This document shows, piece by piece, positions 1-6,549 of a DNA stretch of 7,277 nucleotides. The notes beneath the pieces were generated by a model, which searched no databases, was not told the origin of the DNA, and was given only the letters and a program-made list of their open reading frames with translations. This stretch comes from Rickettsiales bacterium. Lineage in GTDB: Bacteria; Pseudomonadota; Alphaproteobacteria; Rs-D84. The first letter of the stretch is position 1, and each line of letters begins with the position of its first letter. The translations under genes and the position numbers were made by a program. The stretch is taken from positions 1 through 7,277 of the forward strand of contig JAITBM010000084.1 in NCBI GenBank assembly GCA_031283565.1, in the 5' to 3' direction.

Positions 1-822
1 GCCAATTTTTGCAGCCGGACCGCCCGATACGGAAAATCTGCCCGTTTTGCCGAATCCGAAATCCAATAGCGAGCGCGAAATCGCGGACCTGTCGGCCTTT
101 CCATTCGCCCCCAGCACCACGGACACAAGGTGCCGCCCGCCCTGCCTGGCCGTCGCCACCAGCGAGTATCCCGACTTGCTGGTGAATCCGGTCTTCATTC
201 CGTCGCATCCCTCGTAAATTCCAAGCAGCCCGTTTCCGTTCTTATAGGACTTGCCCTCGAACTGGAAATATGGAATTGCAAAAAAGCGCCAGTATTGCGG
301 ATAGTGCTTTTTGACCGCTATCGCGAGCAGAGCCATGTCCCTGGCAGTCGAGATATGCTCTTCGTCGGACAGGCCGGACGCGTTGGAAAAGTTGGTGTTT
401 TTCAGCCCTATTTCCCTGGCGGTCCGCGTCATCATTGCGGCGAAATTGCCCTCAGCTCCGGTCAGATTTTCGGCCAGCACAACGGCCATGTCGTTTGCGG
501 AATAGACGGCCACGGCCTTGACTGCGTTCTCGACCGATATTTTGCTTCCGGCCGGCAGTCCGATTTTGACAGGCCTGGCATTCGCGGCCGTCTTGGACAC
601 TATAAGGTTCTGGTCTAGCTTCAGCCGCCCGCGCTCCAAGGCGTTGAAAGTCAGATACAGGGTCATTATTTTCGTAAGAGACGCAGGATAGTTCAGATCG
701 CCGCCGCTCTCTTCATAAATAATCCTGCCGCTGTCCATGTCGGCCACCAGCACGGCGTTGTATTCGGCTCCGCGGGCCCCCGCGCAAATAAAAATAAGAA
801 AAAATGCGAATAGCCTTCTCAC
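1..822 (-). CDS. D-alanyl-D-alanine carboxypeptidase, serine peptidase S11 family (3' end outside window)
   Basis: This is a penicillin-binding protein of the DacA/DacC/DacF type. The family removes the terminal D-Ala from peptidoglycan pentapeptides in the periplasm, which limits cross-linking. The 274 visible residues contain all three active-site motifs in order: SLTK at 48-51 (nucleophile Ser48, Lys51), SAN at 108-110 and KTG at 210-212. An N-terminal hydrophobic stretch ending in A-R-G-A around residue 19 looks like a signal peptide. The reading frame is open to base 1, so the catalytic domain is nearly complete. Any C-terminal beta-sandwich domain and membrane anchor would lie outside the window. 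The start is GTG at 822-820 or TTG at 825-823. There is no ATG before the SxxK motif and no clear Shine-Dalgarno sequence. The only in-frame stop upstream is the comEC stop at 858-856, 33 bases away. Family assignment is secure; the exact subfamily cannot be told. Confidence 0.93.
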   Translation of the reverse strand, partial: MRRLFAFFLIFICAGARGAEYNAVLVADMDSGRIIYEESGGDLNYPASLTKIMTLYLTFNALERGRLKLDQNLIVSKTAANARPVKIGLPAGSKISVENAVKAVAVYSANDMAVVLAENLTGAEGNFAAMMTRTAREIGLKNTNFSNASGLSDEEHISTARDMALLAIAVKKHYPQYWRFFAIPYFQFEGKSYKNGNGLLGIYEGCDGMKTGFTSKSGYSLVATARQGGRHLVSVVLGANGKADRSAISRSLLDFGFGKTGRFSVSGGPAAKIG

Positions 823-855
823 CAAAGCAAGGCTAGCAAAACGCCGCCCGCCCGG

Positions 856-2655
856 TCAAGCCCCCCAGCGCCTTGGGACAACCCGCTCGACGCGCCCGCT
901 TTCATAAATCCTGACGCTGCCGCGCAGGACCTTTTCGGGGCAACCCGGAAGTTCCAGCGGAAAATACGAGATCACAAAATCGAATTCGCACAGCCGGCCG
1001 ATATTCGACGCGAGCGGAACAAACCGCTGTATGGAAACGGCGGACCAGTTTTTCGCCCTCCATTCGCACACGCCTTTCCCGCATTCGCCGGCACGCCTTG
1101 TCCCGCGCGGAATCACGAACGGATGCCTTTCGGAATATCCGGCATTGAAGCGGTCATGAAATTTCACAACCTCGCCGTCCGCAGTCATTCGCAGAACCGG
1201 CCGCGGAGTCAATAAAACAAGCGCGGCCGCACCCGCGAATAAAACCGCGGCCCGCCGCTTTTCCTTAACAAGGAAGCAGAACATTCCCGCAAAGACCAGA
1301 AACAGCGCCAGCGGCGGAACCTCCATGGCATGAATCCGCGACGCGGGCAAAGACCCGATCCAATCGGCCGCGCGCATGACTAAATCGAATATCCGGTTTG
1401 CGACATCAAGCGGCAGCCGCCAGCCGAGCGGCGCCGATGCGGCTCCAAGCATGACCAGCGGCATCACGCCGATAGAAAATACCGGAAGCAGAACAAAATT
1501 TCCAATCACGCCGTAAACCGTAAAAACTCCGAAATGGTAAACCACGAACGGCAGAGTCCATATCTCGGCGGCGACGCAGGTGCCAACGGCGAGGCAAGCC
1601 CATTTGCGCAGCCCGCCCATGTCCGGCCGCGGCCCGCGGGCATCCAAGAAATGCACCAGGCCGAACACGGCGGCGAAAGACAATTGAAATCCGGCCGATA
1701 CTATCCAGAAGGGATTTATCAAAAGCATGACGGCAAACGCCAGCGCGGCGCTGCGGACCGTCATGATTTTGCGGTTCAGCAGTACGGCCGCGAATCCCGC
1801 GCCCGCCATGATGAAAGAACGTATGGCGGAAACCCCGGCGCCCGATGCGGACAGGTATAGCGCGAGCGCGGCCATGGTCAGCGGCAGCGCGAGATTTCGC
1901 GCCGGAAATCTTCGAACCCAGCGCTGAAGCAGCGCTTTTACGCCAATCATGAAAATGACGAATAGCCAGCCCCCGACAAGGGACATATGAAATCCTGAAA
2001 TGGAAATCACATGCGCGATTCCGGCGGACTTTATGCTGTCGTATTCGGTCCGGGGAACCGCGGACTTATAGCCAAGAACCAGCGAATCCACCAGCTTGTC
2101 ATTCGCCGCGTAGTGAATGCGGTCCCGCAGAGCCAAACGGCGGGCCCCGCAATCGGAACACTCATAGACCATTGTGGCGGCGCCCATTCCGGAAAGACCG
2201 CTCCAAAAGCTCCACCGCGCGAAATCGAATCGGTTCAGCGCGTCAATTCCGCCAGGCGCGTAAAGATTCGCGCGAAGAGACATCGCTCTTGTCACCGGCT
2301 CGCCTGCCGGCACGGATATGCGGAAAAGCCCGCCGCCGGCGCGCAAAAAAACGCGGTTCTTTTCGCCCGCGTAATCGACCCGCTCGACTACTCCTGAAAT
2401 ATCCGCGCCCCGCATATTGCTGCCAAGAAGCTTCGTGTCTACCAGATCCGCGCGAAAAGCCGCATAAAAGAAACCAAAAATGAAGCAAAATACCGCGGCG
2501 AATCCGGCGAACCGGCGGTATCTGGCAAAGCACAGTGCGGACAAGGCGCAGATCAAAGCGCCCGAGCCAACAGCCGGGCTTTGCGGCAGCGCGAAAAAAA
2601 GAGCCGCTCCGGCGCCCGCGGAGAATATCCATAGAAACAGCGACTTTTCGGACAT
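856..2655 (-). CDS. comEC: ComEC/Rec2 family DNA-uptake channel protein, form lacking the metallo-beta-lactamase domain
   Basis: This is a polytopic inner-membrane protein of 599 residues. ComEC proteins carry transforming single-stranded DNA across the inner membrane. Residues 5-68 are hydrophobic N-terminal helices. A soluble DUF4131-like region (about 80-180) follows, with an FDFAR motif at 143-147. The competence domain (about 185-485) shows H215-VISISGF-H223, matching the family's H-x-x-(A)-I-S-G-L-H signature, then SAIRS at 276-280 and GFQLSF at 322-327. The C-terminal 110 residues (about 490-599) are soluble, with cysteines at 525, 530, 556 and 572. No HxHxDH metallo-beta-lactamase motif is present, as in shorter alphaproteobacterial members. 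I chose ATG 2655-2653 over an upstream ATG at 2733, because the upstream one would overlap the preceding gene by about 70 bases and add a non-hydrophobic leader. The chosen start lies 4 bases after the upstream stop, with no strong Shine-Dalgarno sequence, so coupling is likely. Confidence 0.93.
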   Translation of the reverse strand: MSEKSLFLWIFSAGAGAALFFALPQSPAVGSGALICALSALCFARYRRFAGFAAVFCFIFGFFYAAFRADLVDTKLLGSNMRGADISGVVERVDYAGEKNRVFLRAGGGLFRISVPAGEPVTRAMSLRANLYAPGGIDALNRFDFARWSFWSGLSGMGAATMVYECSDCGARRLALRDRIHYAANDKLVDSLVLGYKSAVPRTEYDSIKSAGIAHVISISGFHMSLVGGWLFVIFMIGVKALLQRWVRRFPARNLALPLTMAALALYLSASGAGVSAIRSFIMAGAGFAAVLLNRKIMTVRSAALAFAVMLLINPFWIVSAGFQLSFAAVFGLVHFLDARGPRPDMGGLRKWACLAVGTCVAAEIWTLPFVVYHFGVFTVYGVIGNFVLLPVFSIGVMPLVMLGAASAPLGWRLPLDVANRIFDLVMRAADWIGSLPASRIHAMEVPPLALFLVFAGMFCFLVKEKRRAAVLFAGAAALVLLTPRPVLRMTADGEVVKFHDRFNAGYSERHPFVIPRGTRRAGECGKGVCEWRAKNWSAVSIQRFVPLASNIGRLCEFDFVISYFPLELPGCPEKVLRGSVRIYESGRVERVVPRRWGA

Positions 2656-2659
2656 GCTT

Positions 2660-3889
2660 TTATTTGAAAAATCCGGCGATGGTCTTGACCTGCTTCGCGC
2701 CCCATTTAGCAGCGCTGCTTCCGGCGCCGACAAGATTCCTGCCTATTTCGTTGCCTAATCCGGCGTCTATGCCGCCGGACACGCTTGCGGCCAGCTCGTC
2801 TGTCTTGCCGATCAGATAGGCTACAAGGCATCCCATGACCAGCACGCCCATCGCGTCATTCGAAGAGCCAGGATCAGCATCGGCCAGAATGATGACGCAA
2901 ATGGAGGACACGAGCGAAAGAACCACGAAATATATGGCCGCATTGATGAATTTCAAAAATTGCGATGACAGCGAATTGCCGCCGGCAAACCCGGCGAAAC
3001 CATCGAACACCGGCCTGAAAACCCCGCCATACTTCGTGTCGGACTTGTTTTTGAAGCATTCGGCCACGGCGGTGAACGGCAGAAACATCAGCACGAAGAA
3101 CAGATCGACTATCACGCCCAGGGCGGCGAGCATGAACTTCCATATATTATAAATGAACAAAATGACAAACACGAGCCCGAATAGAAAGGTCAGCCCCGAC
3201 CCGCCGATTCCAGCAATCATCAATTTGAACCCGGTTGAAACGAAGCCGTAAAAATAAACGGCGACCCTTGTCGGCACGCACAGCAGGTCAGCCGCCATGC
3301 CTGGCGGAATCAGCATGGAGGCATCGGCGCCGACATATTCCCGTATGGCCGCGCATGTATCGGGAACATCGGCGCCCGCAATCTCGCTGGCGCCGTCCAT
3401 GATCGTATTCGACACCGCCGTCCCGGCGGCCACGACCGGCGAGGCTATCAGCATGAACAGCTCCATCGGATCATGATTCATTACCCATATCCAGATTCCA
3501 ATAAGGGCTATTTTTTTGACTATGCGCTCGACCAAGTCCCACGCCCCGCCGCCGCCGTCCTTCATCATCTGCCACGATTCCATCAGCAGCCACAGCGCGA
3601 ACAGCGACACGACGAAAATGTTCAAAAAAGGCAGCAGCAGCGAATAAATCGCGCGCGAGACATCGGACAGGGCGGACATGAAAAACTTTCCCGCCTTTGC
3701 TTCCAGCGGCACGAAGCCGCCCGCCGGCGCGGCGCGGTCAACGCCCGCTCCGAACGCCTCCAGATCCCCGCGCACTTGGACGGCCCACGCGTCATAGTCC
3801 GGCGCAAAATCGCTTCCGGCGACATCGTCGGCCCGCGCCCCCGCGAAGACAATAAAGCATGCCAAAACAGCGGCCAGCAACTTTTTCAT
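2660..3889 (-). CDS. virB6: VirB6/TrbL-family type IV secretion inner-membrane protein (paralogue with signal peptide)
   Basis: This 409-residue membrane protein belongs to the VirB6/TrbL family, which forms part of the inner-membrane translocation channel of a T4SS. Residues 1-20 look like a signal peptide (basic MKK, hydrophobic core, A-R-A before Asp21). A soluble stretch to about 75 follows, then hydrophobic segments at about 82-105, 124-137, 205-227, 232-275 (possibly two), 314-336 and 345-361. The family's Pro-containing segment is seen as FLPF at 269-272, followed by a charged loop (about 278-290). The tail (362-409) is Gly/Ala-rich and ends near a W-G-x-K motif at 396-399. ATG 3889-3887 was chosen over an upstream ATG at 3940 because it gives a clean signal peptide and a TGATG overlap with the upstream stop. 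A G7 run five bases before it can act as a Shine-Dalgarno sequence. TrbL of a conjugative element is the alternative name for the same fold. Confidence 0.82.
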   Translation of the reverse strand: MKKLLAAVLACFIVFAGARADDVAGSDFAPDYDAWAVQVRGDLEAFGAGVDRAAPAGGFVPLEAKAGKFFMSALSDVSRAIYSLLLPFLNIFVVSLFALWLLMESWQMMKDGGGGAWDLVERIVKKIALIGIWIWVMNHDPMELFMLIASPVVAAGTAVSNTIMDGASEIAGADVPDTCAAIREYVGADASMLIPPGMAADLLCVPTRVAVYFYGFVSTGFKLMIAGIGGSGLTFLFGLVFVILFIYNIWKFMLAALGVIVDLFFVLMFLPFTAVAECFKNKSDTKYGGVFRPVFDGFAGFAGGNSLSSQFLKFINAAIYFVVLSLVSSICVIILADADPGSSNDAMGVLVMGCLVAYLIGKTDELAASVSGGIDAGLGNEIGRNLVGAGSSAAKWGAKQVKTIAGFFK

Positions 3890-5259
3890 CACGGCCCCCC
3901 CGGAATAAATTTTTTCAAAAGCGACGACGGGAGCTTCCACACGGACCCGCCGAAATTTTTCAACTGGTCTCCGAACCTGAAATAGACGCCGCCTTCGTCC
4001 AGCTTCAGATGCTTGCCCAGCTTTTTATCCACCAGCCAGAAATAAATAACAAACAGGAAAACGACCATAACTATGAAATCCCATCCGCGGTCAAGATAGC
4101 CGAACGCCGTGGGACTGGCCGCGCGTTCGGCTTCGAAACACCTTTTGTAAATCTGCATGTCGATTCTGCCCTCGGCGTCCGCAGCCTCTTTTTCGCATTT
4201 GGCTATTATGGCATATTCGGCGGCAGGATCAGACGACAGCGTTTCTTTTTGCGCGTACGCCACCATCGACGACAGAATCAAGACGCGCAGAGTCACGGCA
4301 ACCACGCGGACAGCCGTTTCTATCAGGATTCCGATCGCGTTTCCGACCACCCCGCCCGCCATTTTCCAAGTCTTTTCAAACGCATAGGACGCTATGAACA
4401 AAGGCAAAAAGATTATCAAAAACACCAGGTTGAACACAACGTTGAGTATCTGGAACAAGACATTGAATCCTATGAACATGAAGATGAACACCACGGCGAG
4501 CCCGCCGATCCACAGCATCATGCCGCCGCCCATCCCCTGGGACGCGAAGTTCATCAGCGCGAATCCGCCGGACGCCCCCGACAATATGGCGACATTCAGG
4601 TTTCCAATAACGCACATGAACTGATCGGACACCGGATCCATCGGATTGGACTCGCCGTCCGTCCGTTCGGCGTTTTTGCATCCGCTGTTTCCCGCCGCCC
4701 CCATTGCCAGGCTTGTCCCGACCGACATGACCGGATAAATGACCGCCTCCGACACGGCGCGCATCGCCTTCGAGCCGCCGTATCCGGCGACGCCCAAAAG
4801 CGCGCAGACGACCAGGACGCGGATCAATTGGTCTTTTATTGCATCAAGCCATGCGGGAAAGCCAAGAGCGCGCTCGCCGCCGATAGATCCCGGCGCGGCA
4901 GCATTCTGGGCATTGGCCCCCATGATTACCTCGTACGCCTGCCATATCATGACCAGCGCAAATCCTATGGCGACCAGAATCCAGGTATGGCCAACTATGA
5001 CGCCCCATAGCGTTTCGGCCGCCGTCCCTATGATCATGAACAGCTGGCGGATGTACGGGCACAGAAAACATCCGTTCGCGGAGGCGACATCGCAGATCCC
5101 GGCCGCGTCGCACACCCCGATCGATTGCAGGAACCGCGGCAGCGACGCATAGGGCACCGAAGCCCCGCCGATCGATGACGACAGATAAAACAGCCCGACG
5201 CCGAAAAGCCCGAGCCACAGCGCTATTTGAACCAGCCAAATGACAAGCTTTACGCTCAT
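3889..5259 (-). CDS. virB6: VirB6/TrbL-family type IV secretion inner-membrane protein (paralogue with N-terminal Cys cluster)
   Basis: This 456-residue polytopic protein is the clearest VirB6/TrbL member of the set. It has an N-terminal hydrophobic helix (about 5-26, uncleaved anchor or signal), then a loop with four cysteines (50, 56, 64, 67, the last two as CFLC). Hydrophobic segments follow at about 86-113, 145-162, 247-291 (probably two), 304-334 and 394-410. The family signature is seen as FLPLFIASYAFEKTW at 284-298: a proline-containing helix, a Phe and a charged loop. A soluble stretch (about 337-392) carries Cys355 and Cys374. The last helix is followed by VDKK (410-413) and a tail ending in Pro-Gly-Gly-Pro. 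ATG 5259-5257 follows the upstream TAG by 6 bases; the tandem stops TAG-TAA precede it in the same frame. A G7 run lies 14 bases upstream of the ATG, rather far for a Shine-Dalgarno sequence. Role inferred: inner-membrane channel subunit. Confidence 0.87.
   Translation of the reverse strand: MSVKLVIWLVQIALWLGLFGVGLFYLSSSIGGASVPYASLPRFLQSIGVCDAAGICDVASANGCFLCPYIRQLFMIIGTAAETLWGVIVGHTWILVAIGFALVMIWQAYEVIMGANAQNAAAPGSIGGERALGFPAWLDAIKDQLIRVLVVCALLGVAGYGGSKAMRAVSEAVIYPVMSVGTSLAMGAAGNSGCKNAERTDGESNPMDPVSDQFMCVIGNLNVAILSGASGGFALMNFASQGMGGGMMLWIGGLAVVFIFMFIGFNVLFQILNVVFNLVFLIIFLPLFIASYAFEKTWKMAGGVVGNAIGILIETAVRVVAVTLRVLILSSMVAYAQKETLSSDPAAEYAIIAKCEKEAADAEGRIDMQIYKRCFEAERAASPTAFGYLDRGWDFIVMVVFLFVIYFWLVDKKLGKHLKLDEGGVYFRFGDQLKNFGGSVWKLPSSLLKKFIPGGP
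3890..3901 (-). promoter_or_regulatory. G7 run: probable Shine-Dalgarno for ATG 3889 and possible slippery heptamer
   Basis: Seven consecutive G on the minus strand (3901-3895) lie five bases before ATG 3889-3887 and inside the last codons of the upstream gene, which read CCG GGG GGG CCG TGA. The position fits a Shine-Dalgarno role. In the upstream frame the run reads G GGG GGG, the X XXY YYZ pattern of a -1 slippery site. Whether slippage occurs is unknown. Confidence 0.5.
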
Positions 5260-5265
5260 GATTTA

Positions 5266-6549
5266 CTACGGAGCCCCCCCGGACGGCGCGGAGGCGGCGG
5301 CGATTTTTCCGGCAACGCCGCCCACAATATTTTTGACGCCCCCCTCGACCATATTCCCGACAGCCTCGCCATTGGCGGCGGCGGCGGCGGAAAGTCCGAA
5401 TGCGCCGAAAATCTGCCTGCCGACTTCCGGAATCTTGTCCGCCAGATAATTTACAAGGAATCCTATGACAATGCAACCCATCAGGGTCAGATTGGTCAGA
5501 TTCTCATCGCCCAAATGCTGGGGGCCGATAGTGCCATCAATCACATGCTGCGCGATCACGTTCGACGAAAAACCGTCTGAGGCGAAGAATTTTGCAACCA
5601 GAACCATTATTATCGTATAGGTTACGACCGCAACGGCAAGCGCGACGATGGATTCGAATACAGCCTTTGCCCTGCCGGAGAAAGCGGATCCCATTTTTTT
5701 GACCCATTCGGCCGCCGACGGAGCATGCGCGAATACGAAAAACACCATCATGAACGGGAAGAAGAATGCGAACATCGCCAGATTCACCACAACATCTATG
5801 AAATAAAAGCAATATTTGACAAACAGCCGCAGGAATTGGAACGCGAGAAACACGCCCATCGCGAACATCAGGATATGCTTGAACAAATTGCCAAGCCCGC
5901 CGGATCCGGCCATCGTTCCGATCACGGCCCCGGCGGCGGGATTTCCGACAATGATTCCGGCAGCCGCGCCGACCGCGCCGCCGACAAGGGCGCCCGAGGT
6001 GAAAGCGTTTTCCGCGACCGACAAGCCCAGCCGAATCATGGACTGGAACTGCGTGGTGCTGGTCCTCATCAGCCGTATGATTTTGTCGCGCAGCTCGCTT
6101 CGGAAGAATCCGTCGTCCGGCATCGGCAGCGCTTCATATCTGACTTTATCGTCCACTGTTTCGGAATCGGTTTGAAGCACTAGCTCGGCATAGGCGTTTG
6201 TAATGTCGGCGACCGGCTCGAAAGTTAGCCGGGAGGCGAATCGCGGAAGCGCCAGCCCAAGCCCAAGCAGCGCGCAGACGGCTATCGTGTTTATCAAAAC
6301 CGGCCGCAGCGCCTCCGTATAATTCCAGTCTTTTTCAGACTTGCCCTGCAGATTCAGCGCGACTATCCAGAATATGTAAAAAATCCAAAACGCCCCGAGC
6401 ACGAACATCGCCCACGGGACCATCTCGGAATATACGGAGGCGGCGGCGGATGATACGGATATGAACATCCTATCGAAAATGCCGCATCCCCAGCACTGGA
6501 CGAATTGCCCGACCGCGAAGCTGTTGAAACCGTCGATTATTCCGCTCAC
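5266..6549 (-). CDS. virB6: VirB6/TrbL-family type IV secretion inner-membrane protein (paralogue with glycine-zipper hairpin)
   Basis: This polytopic protein has 427 residues when read from GTG 6549-6547. The N-terminus carries a CWGC motif (Cys19, Cys22). Hydrophobic segments lie at about 45-66 and 84-101, followed by a hydrophilic region (about 105-182). A Gly/Ala-rich double segment (190-215) comes next, then helices at about 224-243, 247-274, 297-320 and 353-370. The VirB6-type proline motif is FFPF at 263-266, followed by a loop with basic and acidic residues. LADK (369-372) leads into a Gly/Ala-rich tail with five consecutive alanines (388-392) and a terminal Gly-Gly-Ala-Pro. GTG was chosen over ATG 6588 because it forms a GTGA overlap with the upstream stop and has AGGGGG six bases before it. 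The ATG choice would add 13 residues lying inside the upstream gene. Assignment rests on architecture and neighbours; family-level confidence is good, exact channel role is inferred. Confidence 0.8.
   Translation of the reverse strand: MSGIIDGFNSFAVGQFVQCWGCGIFDRMFISVSSAAASVYSEMVPWAMFVLGAFWIFYIFWIVALNLQGKSEKDWNYTEALRPVLINTIAVCALLGLGLALPRFASRLTFEPVADITNAYAELVLQTDSETVDDKVRYEALPMPDDGFFRSELRDKIIRLMRTSTTQFQSMIRLGLSVAENAFTSGALVGGAVGAAAGIIVGNPAAGAVIGTMAGSGGLGNLFKHILMFAMGVFLAFQFLRLFVKYCFYFIDVVVNLAMFAFFFPFMMVFFVFAHAPSAAEWVKKMGSAFSGRAKAVFESIVALAVAVVTYTIIMVLVAKFFASDGFSSNVIAQHVIDGTIGPQHLGDENLTNLTLMGCIVIGFLVNYLADKIPEVGRQIFGAFGLSAAAAANGEAVGNMVEGGVKNIVGGVAGKIAAASAPSGGAP
5374..5390 (-). repeat. Short GCC trinucleotide repeat encoding poly-alanine
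   Basis: Seventeen bases of perfect GGC/GCC repeat (5 full units plus 2 bases) encode Ala388-Ala392 in the C-terminal tail of the VirB6-like protein at 5266-6549. Copy-number change would alter tail length without breaking the frame. Confidence 0.8.

Noticed and set aside
130..618. Plus-strand open frame of 162 codons near the left end
   Set aside because: It is antisense to the D,D-carboxypeptidase, whose three catalytic motifs fix the true frame on the minus strand.
823..855. Possible terminator between comEC and the carboxypeptidase gene
   Set aside because: The stretch holds a GCTAGC palindrome and a short T4 run, but no stable stem followed by a U-run.
3857..3889. Possible lipobox (V-L-A-C) at the start of the protein at 2660-3889
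   Set aside because: Cys11 comes too early for a normal lipoprotein signal, and the hydrophobic core continues past it to a good A-R-A site.
3859..5010. Long open frame of 383 codons on the plus strand
   Set aside because: It is antisense to the VirB6-family gene at 3889-5259. The product is rich in His, Arg, Gln and Asp with no recognisable domain, as expected for the complement of hydrophobic codons.
5374..5390. GCC repeat as a phase-variation switch
   Set aside because: It is a trinucleotide repeat of fewer than six units inside a coding region, so length changes keep the frame and cannot switch the gene off.
4844..5476. Minus-strand open frame of 210 codons crossing the junction of two VirB6-like genes
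   Set aside because: It is out of frame with both genes, very Arg-rich and without hydrophobic segments. It could only be entered by a shift at the G7 run at 5274-5280, and the two real genes there are in the same frame separated by TAG and TAA, so no fusion results.
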